Shown here: piece by piece, positions 40,169-50,783 of the stretch | Layout of the letters: every line of letters begins with the position of its first letter | How positions within the stretch are numbered: position 1 is the first letter of the stretch | NCBI RefSeq assembly: GCF_036231355.1 | Contig: NZ_CP109496.1 | Coordinates: 2,294,001 to 2,358,000, forward strand | Length of the DNA stretch: 64,000 nucleotides | Direction: 5' to 3' | Origin: Streptomyces sp. NBC_01431 | GTDB lineage: Bacteria > Actinomycetota > Actinomycetes > Streptomycetales > Streptomycetaceae | Made by a program: the position numbers and the translations under genes | The notes under the pieces: model-generated | Database searches by the model: none | What the model was told of the DNA's origin: nothing | Seen by the model: only the letters and a program-made list of their open reading frames with translations

Positions 40169-42016
40169 ATGGCAAGAACAGTTCCATCGCGCAAGACCCT
40201 GCACCGGCCGCGGCCCCGGCGCCTGCTCGCCGCGGGCGCCGCCGCGTTCGCGCTGACGGCCGGGGCCCTGCTCCCCGCCCAGGGCGCGGCGGCCGACGAC
40301 GCGAAGGGCGGGGACAAGGTGCTCACCGTCGCCGTCTCGCAGAGCGTCGACTCGCTGAGCCCGTTCCTCGCCCAGCGGCTGATCAGCACCAGCGTGCACC
40401 GGCTGATGTACGAGTACCTGACGAACTACGACGCCAAGGACGGCCACCCCGTGCCGGGTCTTGCCACCGCCTGGAAGACCTCGTTGGACAAGCTGACCTG
40501 GACGTACACCATCCGTACCAATTCGAAGTGGTCGGACGGGCAGCAGGCCACGGCCGAGGACGCAGCGTGGACGTTCAACAAGATGATGACGGACAAGTCC
40601 GCGGCGACCGCCAACGGCAGTTTCGTCTCGAACTTCAAGAAGGTGACGGCCCCCGACGCCACCACCCTCGTGGTCGAACTCAAGAAGCCGCAGGCCACCA
40701 TGACCGCACTGGACGTCCCGATCGTGCCCCGGCACGTGTGGGACAAGGTCACCGACTTCTCGAAGTTCAACAACGACCAGCGGTTCCCCGTGGTCGGCAA
40801 CGGGCCGTACGTCCTGACCGACTACAAGGTCGACCAGTACATCAAGTTCAGGCCGAACAAGAGCTTCTGGCGGGGTGCGCCCAAGTTCGACGAGCTGGTC
40901 TTCAAGTACTACAAGGACAATGACGCGGCGGTCGCGGCGCTCCAGAAGGGCGAGGTGTCCTTCGTGTCCAACTTGAGCCCGGCGCAGGCGAGTTCACTCC
41001 GGTCAGCGCCGGACATCAAGGTCAACGACGCCCCCGGCCGGCGTTTCTTCGCGCTCGCCACCAACCCGGGCGCCCAGTCCAAGGATGGCCAGAAGTTCGG
41101 CAACGGCAATCCGGCGCTGCTCGACCCGAAGGTGCGTCGGGCACTGTTCGCCGCGGTCGACCGCAAGGCGATCGTCGACAAGGTGTACCAGGGGCACGCC
41201 GTCGAAGGTCAGGGCTACATCCCGCCCCGGTTCGCCGACTACTTCTGGAAGCCGGCCGCGGACCAGAAGAACGCGTACGACCCGGCGAAGGCCGCCTCGC
41301 TGCTCGATGACGCGGGCTACCGCACGGGCGCCGACGGCAAGCGGCTCGGCAAGGACGGCAAGCCGCTCGGCCTGAGGCTGCTCTGCCACGCCATCGACCC
41401 CAACGACAAGGCGGTGAGCAAATACCTCCAGGAGTGGTGGGGCAAGCTCGGCATCGGTCTGACGGTGGACTGCGTCGACAACGTCACCGACCCGTGGACC
41501 GCCGGTGAGTACGACCTGGCCCTCGACGGCTACTCGGTGAGCCCCGACCCGGACTACGTGCTGTCCATCCACACCTGCGCCGCGCTGCCCGCCACCCCCA
41601 AGGCGACCGGCCAGACCGACAACTTCGTCTGCGACAAGCAGTTCGACGACCTGTATGCGCGGCAGTTGGCCGAGTACGACACCGCCAAGCGGGCGGACCT
41701 GGTCAAGCAGATGGAGTCACGGCTGTACGACACCGGGTACATCAACGTCATGGCGTACCCCAACGCGGTCGAGGCGTACCGCACCGACCAGATCAAGTCG
41801 ATCACGACGATGCCCGAGGCCGCGGGCAACATCTACGGCCAGGACGGCTACTGGAGCTGGTGGTCGGCGGTCCCCGCGGGCGGCTCCGCCAAGGCCTCGG
41901 GTGGCGGCTCCTCGGCGATCGTCGTCCTCGGCATCGTGGCGGGCGTGGTCGTGCTGGCCGGGCTCGGCGGATTCCTCGCCCTGCGCCGCCGGGCCGGCGC
42001 CGACGACCGTGAGTAG
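40169..42016 (+). CDS. Peptide-type ABC transporter substrate-binding protein (family 5)
   Basis: 615 residues with an Arg-rich signal peptide (cleavage likely after AQGAAA near residue 42) and the family 5 binding-protein fold. Recognisable segments are the DSLSPFLAQR start and LTWTYTIRTNSKWSDG near 110-125. It is not a lipoprotein: there is no lipobox cysteine. Instead a C-terminal transmembrane helix (about 588-608, IVVLGIVAGVVVLAGLGGFL) with a basic tail anchors it. GAGG lies ten bases before ATG 40169; ATG 40148 and GTG 40139 are alternatives. It is the first gene of a five-gene importer operon; the substrate (oligopeptide, dipeptide or other) cannot be told. Confidence 0.88.
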   Translation: MARTVPSRKTLHRPRPRRLLAAGAAAFALTAGALLPAQGAAADDAKGGDKVLTVAVSQSVDSLSPFLAQRLISTSVHRLMYEYLTNYDAKDGHPVPGLATAWKTSLDKLTWTYTIRTNSKWSDGQQATAEDAAWTFNKMMTDKSAATANGSFVSNFKKVTAPDATTLVVELKKPQATMTALDVPIVPRHVWDKVTDFSKFNNDQRFPVVGNGPYVLTDYKVDQYIKFRPNKSFWRGAPKFDELVFKYYKDNDAAVAALQKGEVSFVSNLSPAQASSLRSAPDIKVNDAPGRRFFALATNPGAQSKDGQKFGNGNPALLDPKVRRALFAAVDRKAIVDKVYQGHAVEGQGYIPPRFADYFWKPAADQKNAYDPAKAASLLDDAGYRTGADGKRLGKDGKPLGLRLLCHAIDPNDKAVSKYLQEWWGKLGIGLTVDCVDNVTDPWTAGEYDLALDGYSVSPDPDYVLSIHTCAALPATPKATGQTDNFVCDKQFDDLYARQLAEYDTAKRADLVKQMESRLYDTGYINVMAYPNAVEAYRTDQIKSITTMPEAAGNIYGQDGYWSWWSAVPAGGSAKASGGGSSAIVVLGIVAGVVVLAGLGGFLALRRRAGADDRE

Positions 42017-42019
42017 CCG

Positions 42020-43084
42020 ATGACGACGGCGAGCTCGGCCGACACACCCGCGGTGGTCGCCGAGGCGCGCACCGAGGCGCGCCGGCGCCCGGCCGCCACG
42101 GGGTCGGCACTGGCGTATCTGCGCTACGTGAGCGGCAAGCTGGCCGGGGCGGTGGTCTCACTGTTCGCCGTCCTCGTCACCAGCTTCTTCCTGTTCCGGA
42201 TCATCCCGGGCGACCCGGTGCGCACCATGACCCACGGCCGCCAGGTCTCCACCGAGCAACTCGCCCATCTGAGAAGCCAGTTCGGGCTCGACCTGCCGGT
42301 CTGGCGGCAGTTCACCGACTACTGCGGCAAGGCGCTCACCGGCGACCTGGGCACCTCGTACCAGTTCCACGCCTCAGTGGGCTCGCTCATCGCTCAGAAG
42401 CTGCCCGCGACGCTGCTCCTGACCGGGACGGCCGTCGTGCTCTACTCGACGCTCGGCATCTGGCTCGGCACCCGTTCGGCCTGGCGCCACGGCCGGCTGG
42501 GCGACCGGTTCCACACGGGTCTCGCGCTGACCCTGTGGTCGGTGCCCTCGTTCTGGCTGGGGCTGCTGCTCATCATCACGTTCTCGGTGGGCGCGGGCCC
42601 GATTCCGGGTCTGTTCCCGACCGGGGGCATGGAGTCGGGCGACACGACGGGCTTCGCCCATGTCCTGGACGTGGCGCACCACATGGTGCTTCCGGTCCTG
42701 ACGCTGGTCGCGGTGCAGTACGCGCAGACCCTGCTCGTCATGCGTTCCTCGCTGCTCGACGAGATGGGCGGCGACTATCTGACCACGGCCCGCGCGAAGG
42801 GCCTGCGCGACGACGCCGTACGCCGTCATCACGCGGTGCCGAACGCGCTGCTGCCGACGGTCACCATGCTGTTCATCAACCTGGGCCATGTGGCGGCCGG
42901 TTCGATCCTGGTCGAGACGGTGTTCTCCTGGCCGGGGCTCGGCGGACTGTTCTACCAGGCGCTGAGCGTGCCCGATCTCCCACTGGTGCAGGGCCTGTTC
43001 GTGGTCTTCGCGGGCGCCATGATCCTGATGAACCTGCTGGCCGACCTGCTCTATCCGCTGCTCGATCCCAGGGTGGGCCGATGA
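42020..43084 (+). CDS. ABC transporter permease, DppB/OppB type
   Basis: 354 residues with about six transmembrane segments. The EAA loop lies near residues 255-275 (TTARAKGLRDDAVRRHHAVPN), where the transport ATPase docks. The N-terminal motif FRIIPGDPVRTM is typical of DppB/OppB. It starts three bases after the binding-protein gene and overlaps the next permease by ATGA. Confidence 0.93.
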   Translation: MTTASSADTPAVVAEARTEARRRPAATGSALAYLRYVSGKLAGAVVSLFAVLVTSFFLFRIIPGDPVRTMTHGRQVSTEQLAHLRSQFGLDLPVWRQFTDYCGKALTGDLGTSYQFHASVGSLIAQKLPATLLLTGTAVVLYSTLGIWLGTRSAWRHGRLGDRFHTGLALTLWSVPSFWLGLLLIITFSVGAGPIPGLFPTGGMESGDTTGFAHVLDVAHHMVLPVLTLVAVQYAQTLLVMRSSLLDEMGGDYLTTARAKGLRDDAVRRHHAVPNALLPTVTMLFINLGHVAAGSILVETVFSWPGLGGLFYQALSVPDLPLVQGLFVVFAGAMILMNLLADLLYPLLDPRVGR

Positions 43085-43989
43085 CGACGACCGCAGTTGC
43101 CGACAGGCCGGACTCCCTGGCCTGGGCGCGCCGCCGCGATTCGCTGGCGCGGTTCTGGCGCGCCTACCGTGGGCACCGGGCCGGCCTGTACGGTCTGGCC
43201 GGCCTCGCCCTGATCGCGCTGATCGCGCTCACCGCGCCGCTCACGGTCGGCCAGGACGTCCAGAGCGTGACCGGTGCGAGCGGCACCGCCCTGGAGGCGC
43301 CGAGCGGTCGGTTCCCGCTCGGCACCGACCAGTTCGGGCGCTCGCTGCTCGGGCTGCTGATCTGGGGCGCCCGGGTCTCGCTCGCGGTGGGGCTGCTCGC
43401 GGCGGCGCTGAGCGTGGCGATCGGCACGCTGGTCGGAATCGTCGCCGGCCACTACGGCGGCTGGTTCTCGACGGTGCTCATGCGCATCACCGACTGGTTC
43501 CTGGTGATGCCGACGCTGGTGCTCGCCATCGTGCTCGCGACCGTGATGTCGCACAGCCTCTGGACGGTGATCCTGGCGGTCGGCGTGACGTCCTGGCCGA
43601 CGACGGCCCGCCTCGTGCGGGCGCAGACCATCGCGGTCGAGTCGCGCCCCTACATCGAACGCGCCCGCGCGCTGGGCGGCGGCCACGGCCACATCATGTC
43701 CCGGCACGTCCTGCCGAACGTCATGCCGCTGGTCCTCGCGCAGACCACACTCGGTATCTCCAACGCCATCCTCACCGAGGCCACCCTCGCCTTCCTCGGC
43801 CTGGGCGATCCGACGGTGGTGTCGTGGGGCGGCATGCTCCAGGACGCCCGGGAGGCGGGGGCGGTCTCATCCGGCCACTGGTGGTACCTGGCGCCGCCGG
43901 GCATCGCGATCGCCCTGGTCGCCCTCTCCTTCACGCTCTGCGGCCGGGCCGTCGAGGCCGTACTGAACCCGAAGCTGGGGGCCCGGTGA
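43081..43989 (+). CDS. ABC transporter permease, DppC/OppC type
   Basis: 302 residues: an N-terminal helix, the DppC hallmark PLGTDQFGRSLL near residues 79-90, then five helices. The EAA loop (ERARALGGGHGHIMSRHVLP) is near 194-213 and LAFLGLGDPTVVSWGGM marks the late conserved block. It pairs with the upstream permease as the heterodimeric pore, with overlapping genes on both sides. Confidence 0.93.
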   Translation: MTTTAVADRPDSLAWARRRDSLARFWRAYRGHRAGLYGLAGLALIALIALTAPLTVGQDVQSVTGASGTALEAPSGRFPLGTDQFGRSLLGLLIWGARVSLAVGLLAAALSVAIGTLVGIVAGHYGGWFSTVLMRITDWFLVMPTLVLAIVLATVMSHSLWTVILAVGVTSWPTTARLVRAQTIAVESRPYIERARALGGGHGHIMSRHVLPNVMPLVLAQTTLGISNAILTEATLAFLGLGDPTVVSWGGMLQDAREAGAVSSGHWWYLAPPGIAIALVALSFTLCGRAVEAVLNPKLGAR

Positions 43990-44933
43990 ACCTGCTGGAG
44001 ATCAAGGACCTGTACGTCACGTACGGGACGGGCGCCGCCGCCGTGCGCGGGGTGGACCTGACGATCGCGCCCGGCCGGAAGCTGGGCGTCGCGGGCGAGT
44101 CGGGCTGTGGGAAGTCGACCCTGGCGATGGCGCTGCTGCGGCTGCTGCCGGCCTCGGCGAAGCTGACCGGTTCGGTGCTGCTTGACGGCGAGGACGTCCT
44201 CACCATGAAGTGGGGGCGGCTGCGGGCGGTCCGCTGGGCAGGCGCGTCGATCGTCTTCCAGGGGGCGATGCACTCGCTCAACGCGGTGCACCGCATCGGC
44301 GACCAGATCGCCGAGCCGATCCTGCTGCACGGCCTCGCCACCCCGGCCGCGGCCCGCACCCGCGTCGGCGAACTCCTCGAACAGGTCGGCCTGCCCGGGG
44401 CGCGCGCGGACTCCTACCCGCACGAACTGTCCGGCGGCCAGCGTCAGCGCGTGATGATCGCGATGGCCCTGGCGTGCGCCCCCCGGCTCATCGTGGCGGA
44501 CGAGCCGACCACCGCCCTTGACGTGATGATCCAGGCCCAGATCCTGCGCCTGATCGAGCAGTTGGTGGCCGAGCAGGACATCGGCCTGCTGATGATCAGC
44601 CACGATCTGGCAGTCCTCGCCGACACCTGCGACCGGCTCGCCGTGATGTACGCGGGCCGCATCGTGGAGGAGGGCCCGGCCCGCGAGGTGTACGAGGCGG
44701 CCCGCCATCCGTACGGGCGGGCGCTGTCCGCCGCCTTCCCCCGCATCGGCGACGCGGCGTCGCGGCGCGCCCCCCGCGGCCTGCCCGGCGACCCGCCGGA
44801 CCCGTCCGCGCTGCCGCCGGGCTGCACCTTCCACCCCCGCTGTCCGGTCGCCCTCGCCGCATGCGCCTCCGAGGACCAAGCGCTGCGCGCGGCCGGTCCG
44901 GGGCGCAGCGCGGCCTGCGTCCTGGTGGGCTGA
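43986..44933 (+). CDS. ABC transporter ATPase, DppD/OppD type
   Basis: 315 residues. Walker [10 protein letters not shown] is at 37-45, the signature LSGGQRQR near 149 and Walker [10 protein letters not shown] near 168. The C-terminal oligopeptide-transporter extension carries cysteines ([15 protein letters not shown]) that in this family often bind an Fe-S cluster. GTG 43986 overlaps the previous stop. It forms the heterodimeric motor with the next gene. Confidence 0.93.
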   Translation: MNLLEIKDLYVTYGTGAAAVRGVDLTIAPGRKLGVAGESGCGKSTLAMALLRLLPASAKLTGSVLLDGEDVLTMKWGRLRAVRWAGASIVFQGAMHSLNAVHRIGDQIAEPILLHGLATPAAARTRVGELLEQVGLPGARADSYPHELSGGQRQRVMIAMALACAPRLIVADEPTTALDVMIQAQILRLIEQLVAEQDIGLLMISHDLAVLADTCDRLAVMYAGRIVEEGPAREVYEAARHPYGRALSAAFPRIGDAASRRAPRGLPGDPPDPSALPPGCTFHPRCPVALAACASEDQALRAAGPGRSAACVLVG

Positions 44934-44977
44934 CCCTTCCGATCCCGGGGCCCCGCCCCCGACCCAGGAGCAACCCC

Positions 44978-45973
<996 letters not shown>

Positions 45974-45974
45974 G

Positions 45975-45992
45975 GGCCGGGCGGGCCCGGCC
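45975..45992. terminator. Short hairpin between the ABC operon and ribF
   Basis: GGCCGGG (45975-45981) pairs with CCCGGCC (45986-45992) around four bases, between convergent genes. A second small dyad (GGGGGCGCCCC) follows at about 46007-46017. Probably bidirectional. Confidence 0.5.
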
Positions 45993-46017
45993 GCTGTGCG
46001 GATTAATGGGGGCGCCC

Positions 46018-46977
46018 CTAGTCCCGCTGGGCCTCGTACGCCTCGATCAGCTCGGTGGACCGCTTCACGTCGTTGCCGATCGCTTCGAGGAGGTCCTCGA
46101 TCGAGTCGAACTTGGCCATACCGCGCACATAGGCGAGGAAGTCCACGGCGACGTGCAGGCCGTACAGGTCGAGCCCCACGCGGTCGATGGCGTACGCCTC
46201 GACGGTGCGCTCGGTGCCGTCGAACTGCGGGTTGGTGCCGACCGAGATCGCCGCGGGCATCCGCTCGTCGTCCGCCGTGAGCCAGCCCGCGTACACGCCG
46301 TCCGCGGGGATCGCGGTGTGCGGCAGGGTCTCGACGTTGGCGGTCGGGTAGCCGAGCTCGCGGCCGCGCTGCGCGCCGCGGACGACGACGCCCTCGACGC
46401 GGTGCGGGCGGCCGAGGATCTCGGCGGCCCCCTCGATGTCGCCGGTCGCGATCAGCCTGCGGGTCAGCGTGGAGGAGAACGGCTCGCCGCCACCCGCCTC
46501 GCCGCGCACCCGCAGGTCGATGACCTCGACCTCGTAGTCGTAGGTCCGGCCGAGTTCGGCGAGGACCTCGACGTTGCCCGCGGCGCGGTGGCCGAAGCGG
46601 AAGTTGGGGCCTTCGACGACGAGCTTGGCGTGCAGCTTGTCGACGAGCACCTTCACCACGAAGTCGGCGGCCGACAGCTTCGAGAACTCGCTGGTGAAGG
46701 GGAGGATGAGAATCGCGTCGACGCCGAGCTCCGCCATCAGCTCCGCGCGCCGGTGGTGCGGGGCGAGCAGCGGCGGGTGGCTGCCGGGGCGGACGACCTC
46801 GCTGGGGTGCGGGTCGAAGGTGACGACGACGCACGGCACACCGAGTTCGCGGGCGCGCTCCACGGCCCGGCCGATGATCAGCTGGTGTCCGCGGTGCACC
46901 CCGTCGTAGGAGCCGATGGTGACGACGCTGCGTCCCCAGTCCTGGGGGATGTCCTCCAAGCCACGCCAGCGCTGCAC
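46018..46977 (-). CDS. ribF: Bifunctional riboflavin kinase/FMN adenylyltransferase
   Basis: 319 residues that make FMN and then FAD. The N-terminal adenylyltransferase domain has the nucleotide motif [12 protein letters not shown] (21-32). The C-terminal kinase domain has [11 protein letters not shown] and the GVYAGWL strand. GTG 46977 has GGAG eight bases upstream and gives the usual N-terminus; a longer frame to 47025 lacks support. It lies 44 bases downstream of the large NTPase gene and may share its transcript. Confidence 0.95.
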   Translation of the reverse strand: MQRWRGLEDIPQDWGRSVVTIGSYDGVHRGHQLIIGRAVERARELGVPCVVVTFDPHPSEVVRPGSHPPLLAPHHRRAELMAELGVDAILILPFTSEFSKLSAADFVVKVLVDKLHAKLVVEGPNFRFGHRAAGNVEVLAELGRTYDYEVEVIDLRVRGEAGGGEPFSSTLTRRLIATGDIEGAAEILGRPHRVEGVVVRGAQRGRELGYPTANVETLPHTAIPADGVYAGWLTADDERMPAAISVGTNPQFDGTERTVEAYAIDRVGLDLYGLHVAVDFLAYVRGMAKFDSIEDLLEAIGNDVKRSTELIEAYEAQRD

Positions 46978-47021
46978 TGTGACCGCTCCTCGAACCCGTG
47001 TACGTCGTTGACCCTTACGCG

Positions 47022-50000
47022 TCATGCAGGTCTAAGACTGCCATGCCCGGCGCCCCGGGATGGCATCGGTATGGGACTGCCCAGCCTCTCCACCACCCGC
47101 CGGGCACTCGGCCCGACCACCGCCGACCACTCCTGCGGCGCCTGGAGCAGCCATCCGGCGACCTGCGCCGCGAAGCCCGGAACCTGCTGGCAGAGCTCGA
47201 TGAGCCGCCGGTCGAAGGCGGCCGCGCCCTCGGGCGTACGGACCAGCAGGAGCGCGGTGCGGTGCACGAGGTCGCGGGTGCGCGCCTCGGGTCGCCGCCC
47301 CGATCCCTCGGCCGCGGCCGTCAGCAACGCGTCCAGCACGACCGGATCGCGCGATTCGTAGCGCTCGCCTTCCAGGAGTACGTCCAGGAGCTCGGCGCGC
47401 AGGGAACGAGAGGCGCTGGTGCCGGGTGCCGCGAGGACCGGGGCCAGGGCGCGGCGGACCGGGTGGGCCCGGCCCCGCAGCAGGCTGGTGACCATCGGGA
47501 AGAGGACCGCGCGGGCCACCGGACCGTACTCCAGGCGCCGCTCCACGAAAGCGGCCGCGTGCGGCGCGTCGCCGGGGCGGCGTTCCACATGGTCCTGGAC
47601 GAGGGCCGCGGCCCGGCGGGCCAGTGCCGGGGTGTTGATCGCCGCGAGCGCGTCGATGGCCTCGGCCGCCGCGGCGCCGGACCCCTCAAGGCCGGCCCGG
47701 AAGGCGGCGAGGACGGGTTCGGGGTGGGTGGCCAGGGCGGTGACGAGCGCGGAGGCGGGGAGCATCGTGTCTCCGGCCGCGTAGCGCGCGAGGGCCCGGT
47801 CCAGATGCGGGCCCCGGGTGAGCGGGTCGCGGACGAGCAGGGCGAGCGCCGCCCCGTGCAGGGGCGCGTCCCCGGGGCGGGCGAGCAGCGCGAGGGCGGC
47901 GTAGCGCAGCAGGTCGCGGTCGGCGGGGGTGGCGGCATGGGGGGCTACCCGCACCGCGTAGGTAGCGGCGGCGGCCCGCCGCTCGGGCCGGTCGTCGTGG
48001 GCCCAGCGGTCCACGGCCCGGCAGAGCGCGGACGGCTCGTCCTCGGCGAGGGTGGTGAGGAGTTCGTCGGCACCCACGTGGTCGGTGGCGACGAGGGCCT
48101 CGGTCAGATCGTCGACGGCCAGCCTCCGCCGCGCGTACAGCAGGGCCTGCGCGGCCCGTGCGACGGTGGGCCGCACATCGCATCCCGGCGGCACGGGCAG
48201 CGGCCGCTCGTCGGTGAACCAGCGGCACAGCAGCGGCTGTACGCCGGTGGGATCCACGGCGAGCCGCCGGTCCACGGCGTCCAGGTACCGCGGCCGGCCG
48301 GGCGCCGAGCCGGGCACCCCGTCGGCGGGCACCAGGAGGCGGAGCAGTTCCAGTCTGCGGTCATCGCCGAGCCGCAGGCGCAGCCAGAACCAGGGCCCGA
48401 ACTCCGCGAGCGCGCCCAGGTGCTGCGGCCCGCCGTCCCGTACGGAGCGCTCGCTGATCCGGTCCGCGAGCAACCGGAGCACCTCCAGGTAGGGGCGTAC
48501 GTCAGGGACCCGCAGCAGGGTCTCGGCGAGCAGCCTGACCGCCCACCAGCGGGCGTCCGCGAGCCGGGCCGGGTCGCCGCCCGGCCAGGGTTCCCGGTCC
48601 AGGACCTCCACCAACTCCTTGAGTTTCAGGGCGAGTTGCGTGGAGCCGTGGTGGCTGCCGAGCAGCAGCATCGCCTGGAGCACGGGTCCGATGCGGTGTC
48701 GCGGCACCGGCAGGGAGCGCACGGCGGCGGGCCCGGAACCCGGCGCCGACGGCACCTGGCCGCCGGGCCCGGCGCCGACGTCGAGCCGCGCGGGGAGCCG
48801 CACCACGTTCCGCGGATCGCTCTCCTCGTACCAGCGGTGCACGAGCGCGTACAGCGCCTCATCGAGATCGAGGTGGGCGGCCTGCACCCAGTCGGCGAGT
48901 TCCTCGTGCGCGAAGCGGTAGCCGGAGCCGGCCGGTACGAGCAGCCCTTCGGTCAGCACCGCGGACGCGCATCCCGTGCGCCACGGGAAGATCTCCTCGA
49001 ATGACTCCCGGTCCAGCTCGCCCTGGCCGGGGCCAAGACAGCGCCGCGCCGCCTCGTGCACCTGCCCGGCGACGTGGGCGGCGAGCCGGCGCACCGCGCC
49101 GCCGCGCACCGGCGGGCGGGCACCCGCGGCGATGCGGACCGCGATGCGCAGGCACATCAGGTCCAGATGGGCCGAGAAGACCTCCTCGCGGTCCGGCTTG
49201 CCCTCGATCTCGCCGGGCAGTGCCGCCCGCACCTCGGCGAGCAGCCGGAGTGTGAGGGGGTGGAGGGCGTCGCGCTCGGCGAGCGCGCCGTCGGGGATGG
49301 CGTAGCGTTCGCGGGCCCGCGCGGCCTCCTTGCGGCCGAGGTCGCCGACGCGCACGCCGTCCGGCAGCCGCGGCAGCCGGGCCGGGTGCAGGACGCCCTG
49401 CGGGTAGTGGGCGCCGGCCTGCTCCCAGTGCTCGGGCCGGCAGGCGACGACCATGCGCACCCCGGCCGCCCGGAGCCACCCGGCCGTGCCCGCGCTCCAT
49501 TCGGCGAGCCGGTGGGCGAGGGCGGGCGGCATCTCCTCGGGTCCGTCGAGCAGCACGACCAGCGGCCGCCCGGCCTCGCGGGCGAGCCGTGCCACCCGGT
49601 CGGGGACGGCCGGATCCGGGTCGCCGGGCACCAGCGCGGCGGCGGCGATCCGCCCGGCCTGCCGCAGCGCGCGGGCCACGGCGTCGGCCACCGAGGTGTC
49701 GCCGGCGTGCAGGTCGGCGCCGCGCAGCCAGAGGGTGGGCGCGGGCTCGGCGCCGCTCGCCCGGCGCCGGGCGAACGCGGCGAGTTCGGTGGTGCGCCCG
49801 GTCCCGGGGTCCCCGACGAGCCCGAGCACCAGCGCCTCACCGGCGCAGAAGGCCGCCAACTCCTTGACCGTGGAACGCCGTTCCACCGGGTCCTGCCACC
49901 CGCCGGGCCCGCCGGCCGACCCCACGCAGGTGGCGGTGAGCTGGAGTGCGCCGGCCAGGTTCAGGTCACGGCCGTAGGCGGGCACGGTGGCGGCGTTGCG

Positions 50001-50594
50001 CCGCAGCAGATCGGCGAGCGGCCCCTGTTCGGCGCGCAGCGGCACCGCGAAACCGGACGCCCGGTGCGCGGCGTGCAGCGCGGTCCCGACCACGCCGAGG
50101 ACCGCCCCGGTCACGGCGTCGAGAACCGGTCCCCCGCTGGCCTCGCCGCCCAGTCGCATGGCCTCGCTGCCGTCGGTGCCGATCGCCAACTCCAGTACGC
50201 CGCCCAGGAGATGGAAGCGGTCGGTGGCGGTGTAGGTGACGTCGGACGTGCCGAGCACCCGCGCCTCGCGCCACCCCCGCGCGGCGACCCGCACATAGGT
50301 TCCCGCGGCGATGTCCGCGCGGGCCGCGACGGGCAGCGGCCGCACCCCGAGCCCGTCGGTGCGGACCAGGGCGAGGCCCGCTTCGGGCAGCAGGGTGAGG
50401 TCGTCGGCCTCGGCGAGCCAGGTGCGCTCGCGCGGGGCGTGCAGCACCACTCGGGTCAGCCCGTCGACGGCTTCGTGACTGGTGACGACGGTCCCCCGGT
50501 CGTCGGCGACGAACCCGGTGCCCCGGGTCCGGCCTGCCAGATCACAGATCCGTACGAGGGTGTCCCGGTCCTCGCCCCCAGCCCCGCTTTCCAT
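47022..50594 (-). CDS. Trypsin-like/NACHT-like NTPase fusion of unknown function
   Basis: 1190 residues. Residues 10-200 look like a chymotrypsin-fold protease: the histidine motif VTSHEAV (H40) and the nucleophile loop EASGGP (S153) are present, but the position of the triad aspartate reads AGLALVRT (G73). Residues 235-420 form a STAND/NACHT-like ATPase with P-loop GDPGTGRTT (261-269, arginine R267 where lysine is normal), Walker B LVVLLDGPEE (345-354) and a CRPEHW sensor near 395. The remaining 750 residues are Ala/Leu-rich helical repeats. No signal or membrane segment. The start ATG 50594 has no visible ribosome binding site. I remember similar proteins at this place in other Streptomyces; the function is unknown. 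Confidence 0.85.
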   Translation of the reverse strand: MESGAGGEDRDTLVRICDLAGRTRGTGFVADDRGTVVTSHEAVDGLTRVVLHAPRERTWLAEADDLTLLPEAGLALVRTDGLGVRPLPVAARADIAAGTYVRVAARGWREARVLGTSDVTYTATDRFHLLGGVLELAIGTDGSEAMRLGGEASGGPVLDAVTGAVLGVVGTALHAAHRASGFAVPLRAEQGPLADLLRRNAATVPAYGRDLNLAGALQLTATCVGSAGGPGGWQDPVERRSTVKELAAFCAGEALVLGLVGDPGTGRTTELAAFARRRASGAEPAPTLWLRGADLHAGDTSVADAVARALRQAGRIAAAALVPGDPDPAVPDRVARLAREAGRPLVVLLDGPEEMPPALAHRLAEWSAGTAGWLRAAGVRMVVACRPEHWEQAGAHYPQGVLHPARLPRLPDGVRVGDLGRKEAARARERYAIPDGALAERDALHPLTLRLLAEVRAALPGEIEGKPDREEVFSAHLDLMCLRIAVRIAAGARPPVRGGAVRRLAAHVAGQVHEAARRCLGPGQGELDRESFEEIFPWRTGCASAVLTEGLLVPAGSGYRFAHEELADWVQAAHLDLDEALYALVHRWYEESDPRNVVRLPARLDVGAGPGGQVPSAPGSGPAAVRSLPVPRHRIGPVLQAMLLLGSHHGSTQLALKLKELVEVLDREPWPGGDPARLADARWWAVRLLAETLLRVPDVRPYLEVLRLLADRISERSVRDGGPQHLGALAEFGPWFWLRLRLGDDRRLELLRLLVPADGVPGSAPGRPRYLDAVDRRLAVDPTGVQPLLCRWFTDERPLPVPPGCDVRPTVARAAQALLYARRRLAVDDLTEALVATDHVGADELLTTLAEDEPSALCRAVDRWAHDDRPERRAAAATYAVRVAPHAATPADRDLLRYAALALLARPGDAPLHGAALALLVRDPLTRGPHLDRALARYAAGDTMLPASALVTALATHPEPVLAAFRAGLEGSGAAAAEAIDALAAINTPALARRAAALVQDHVERRPGDAPHAAAFVERRLEYGPVARAVLFPMVTSLLRGRAHPVRRALAPVLAAPGTSASRSLRAELLDVLLEGERYESRDPVVLDALLTAAAEGSGRRPEARTRDLVHRTALLLVRTPEGAAAFDRRLIELCQQVPGFAAQVAGWLLQAPQEWSAVVGPSARRVVERLGSPIPMPSRGAGHGSLRPA

Positions 50595-50738
50595 GGTCGA
50601 AACGGTAGTTCTGGGGTGATCCGCCCGAGAAGAACACCGGACGAAAGCGCCCCCTCGCGCTCCCGTGGTTCACTCCGAGCGCCTGCTCGAAGGGGTGAAT
50701 CCCCCGGACCGGGCGGATAGACGCCTTGCGAGGGGGAT

Positions 50739-50767
50739 CGTGGAGCGGGCCACCGGCCCGCTCCACG
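50739..50767 (-). terminator. Terminator hairpin after truB
   Basis: A perfect 13-bp stem (50739-50751 with 50755-50767) with a three-base loop, 16 bases past the truB stop and ahead of the large NTPase gene. No U-tract. Confidence 0.7.
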
Positions 50768-50783
50768 GTGGAGTCGGCACGGC

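Noticed and set aside
39160..40923. 587-residue frame spanning the end of the EspI-like gene and the ABC operon leader
   Set aside because: It runs through a terminator hairpin and two real genes in other frames; composition is Arg/Pro/Ala noise.
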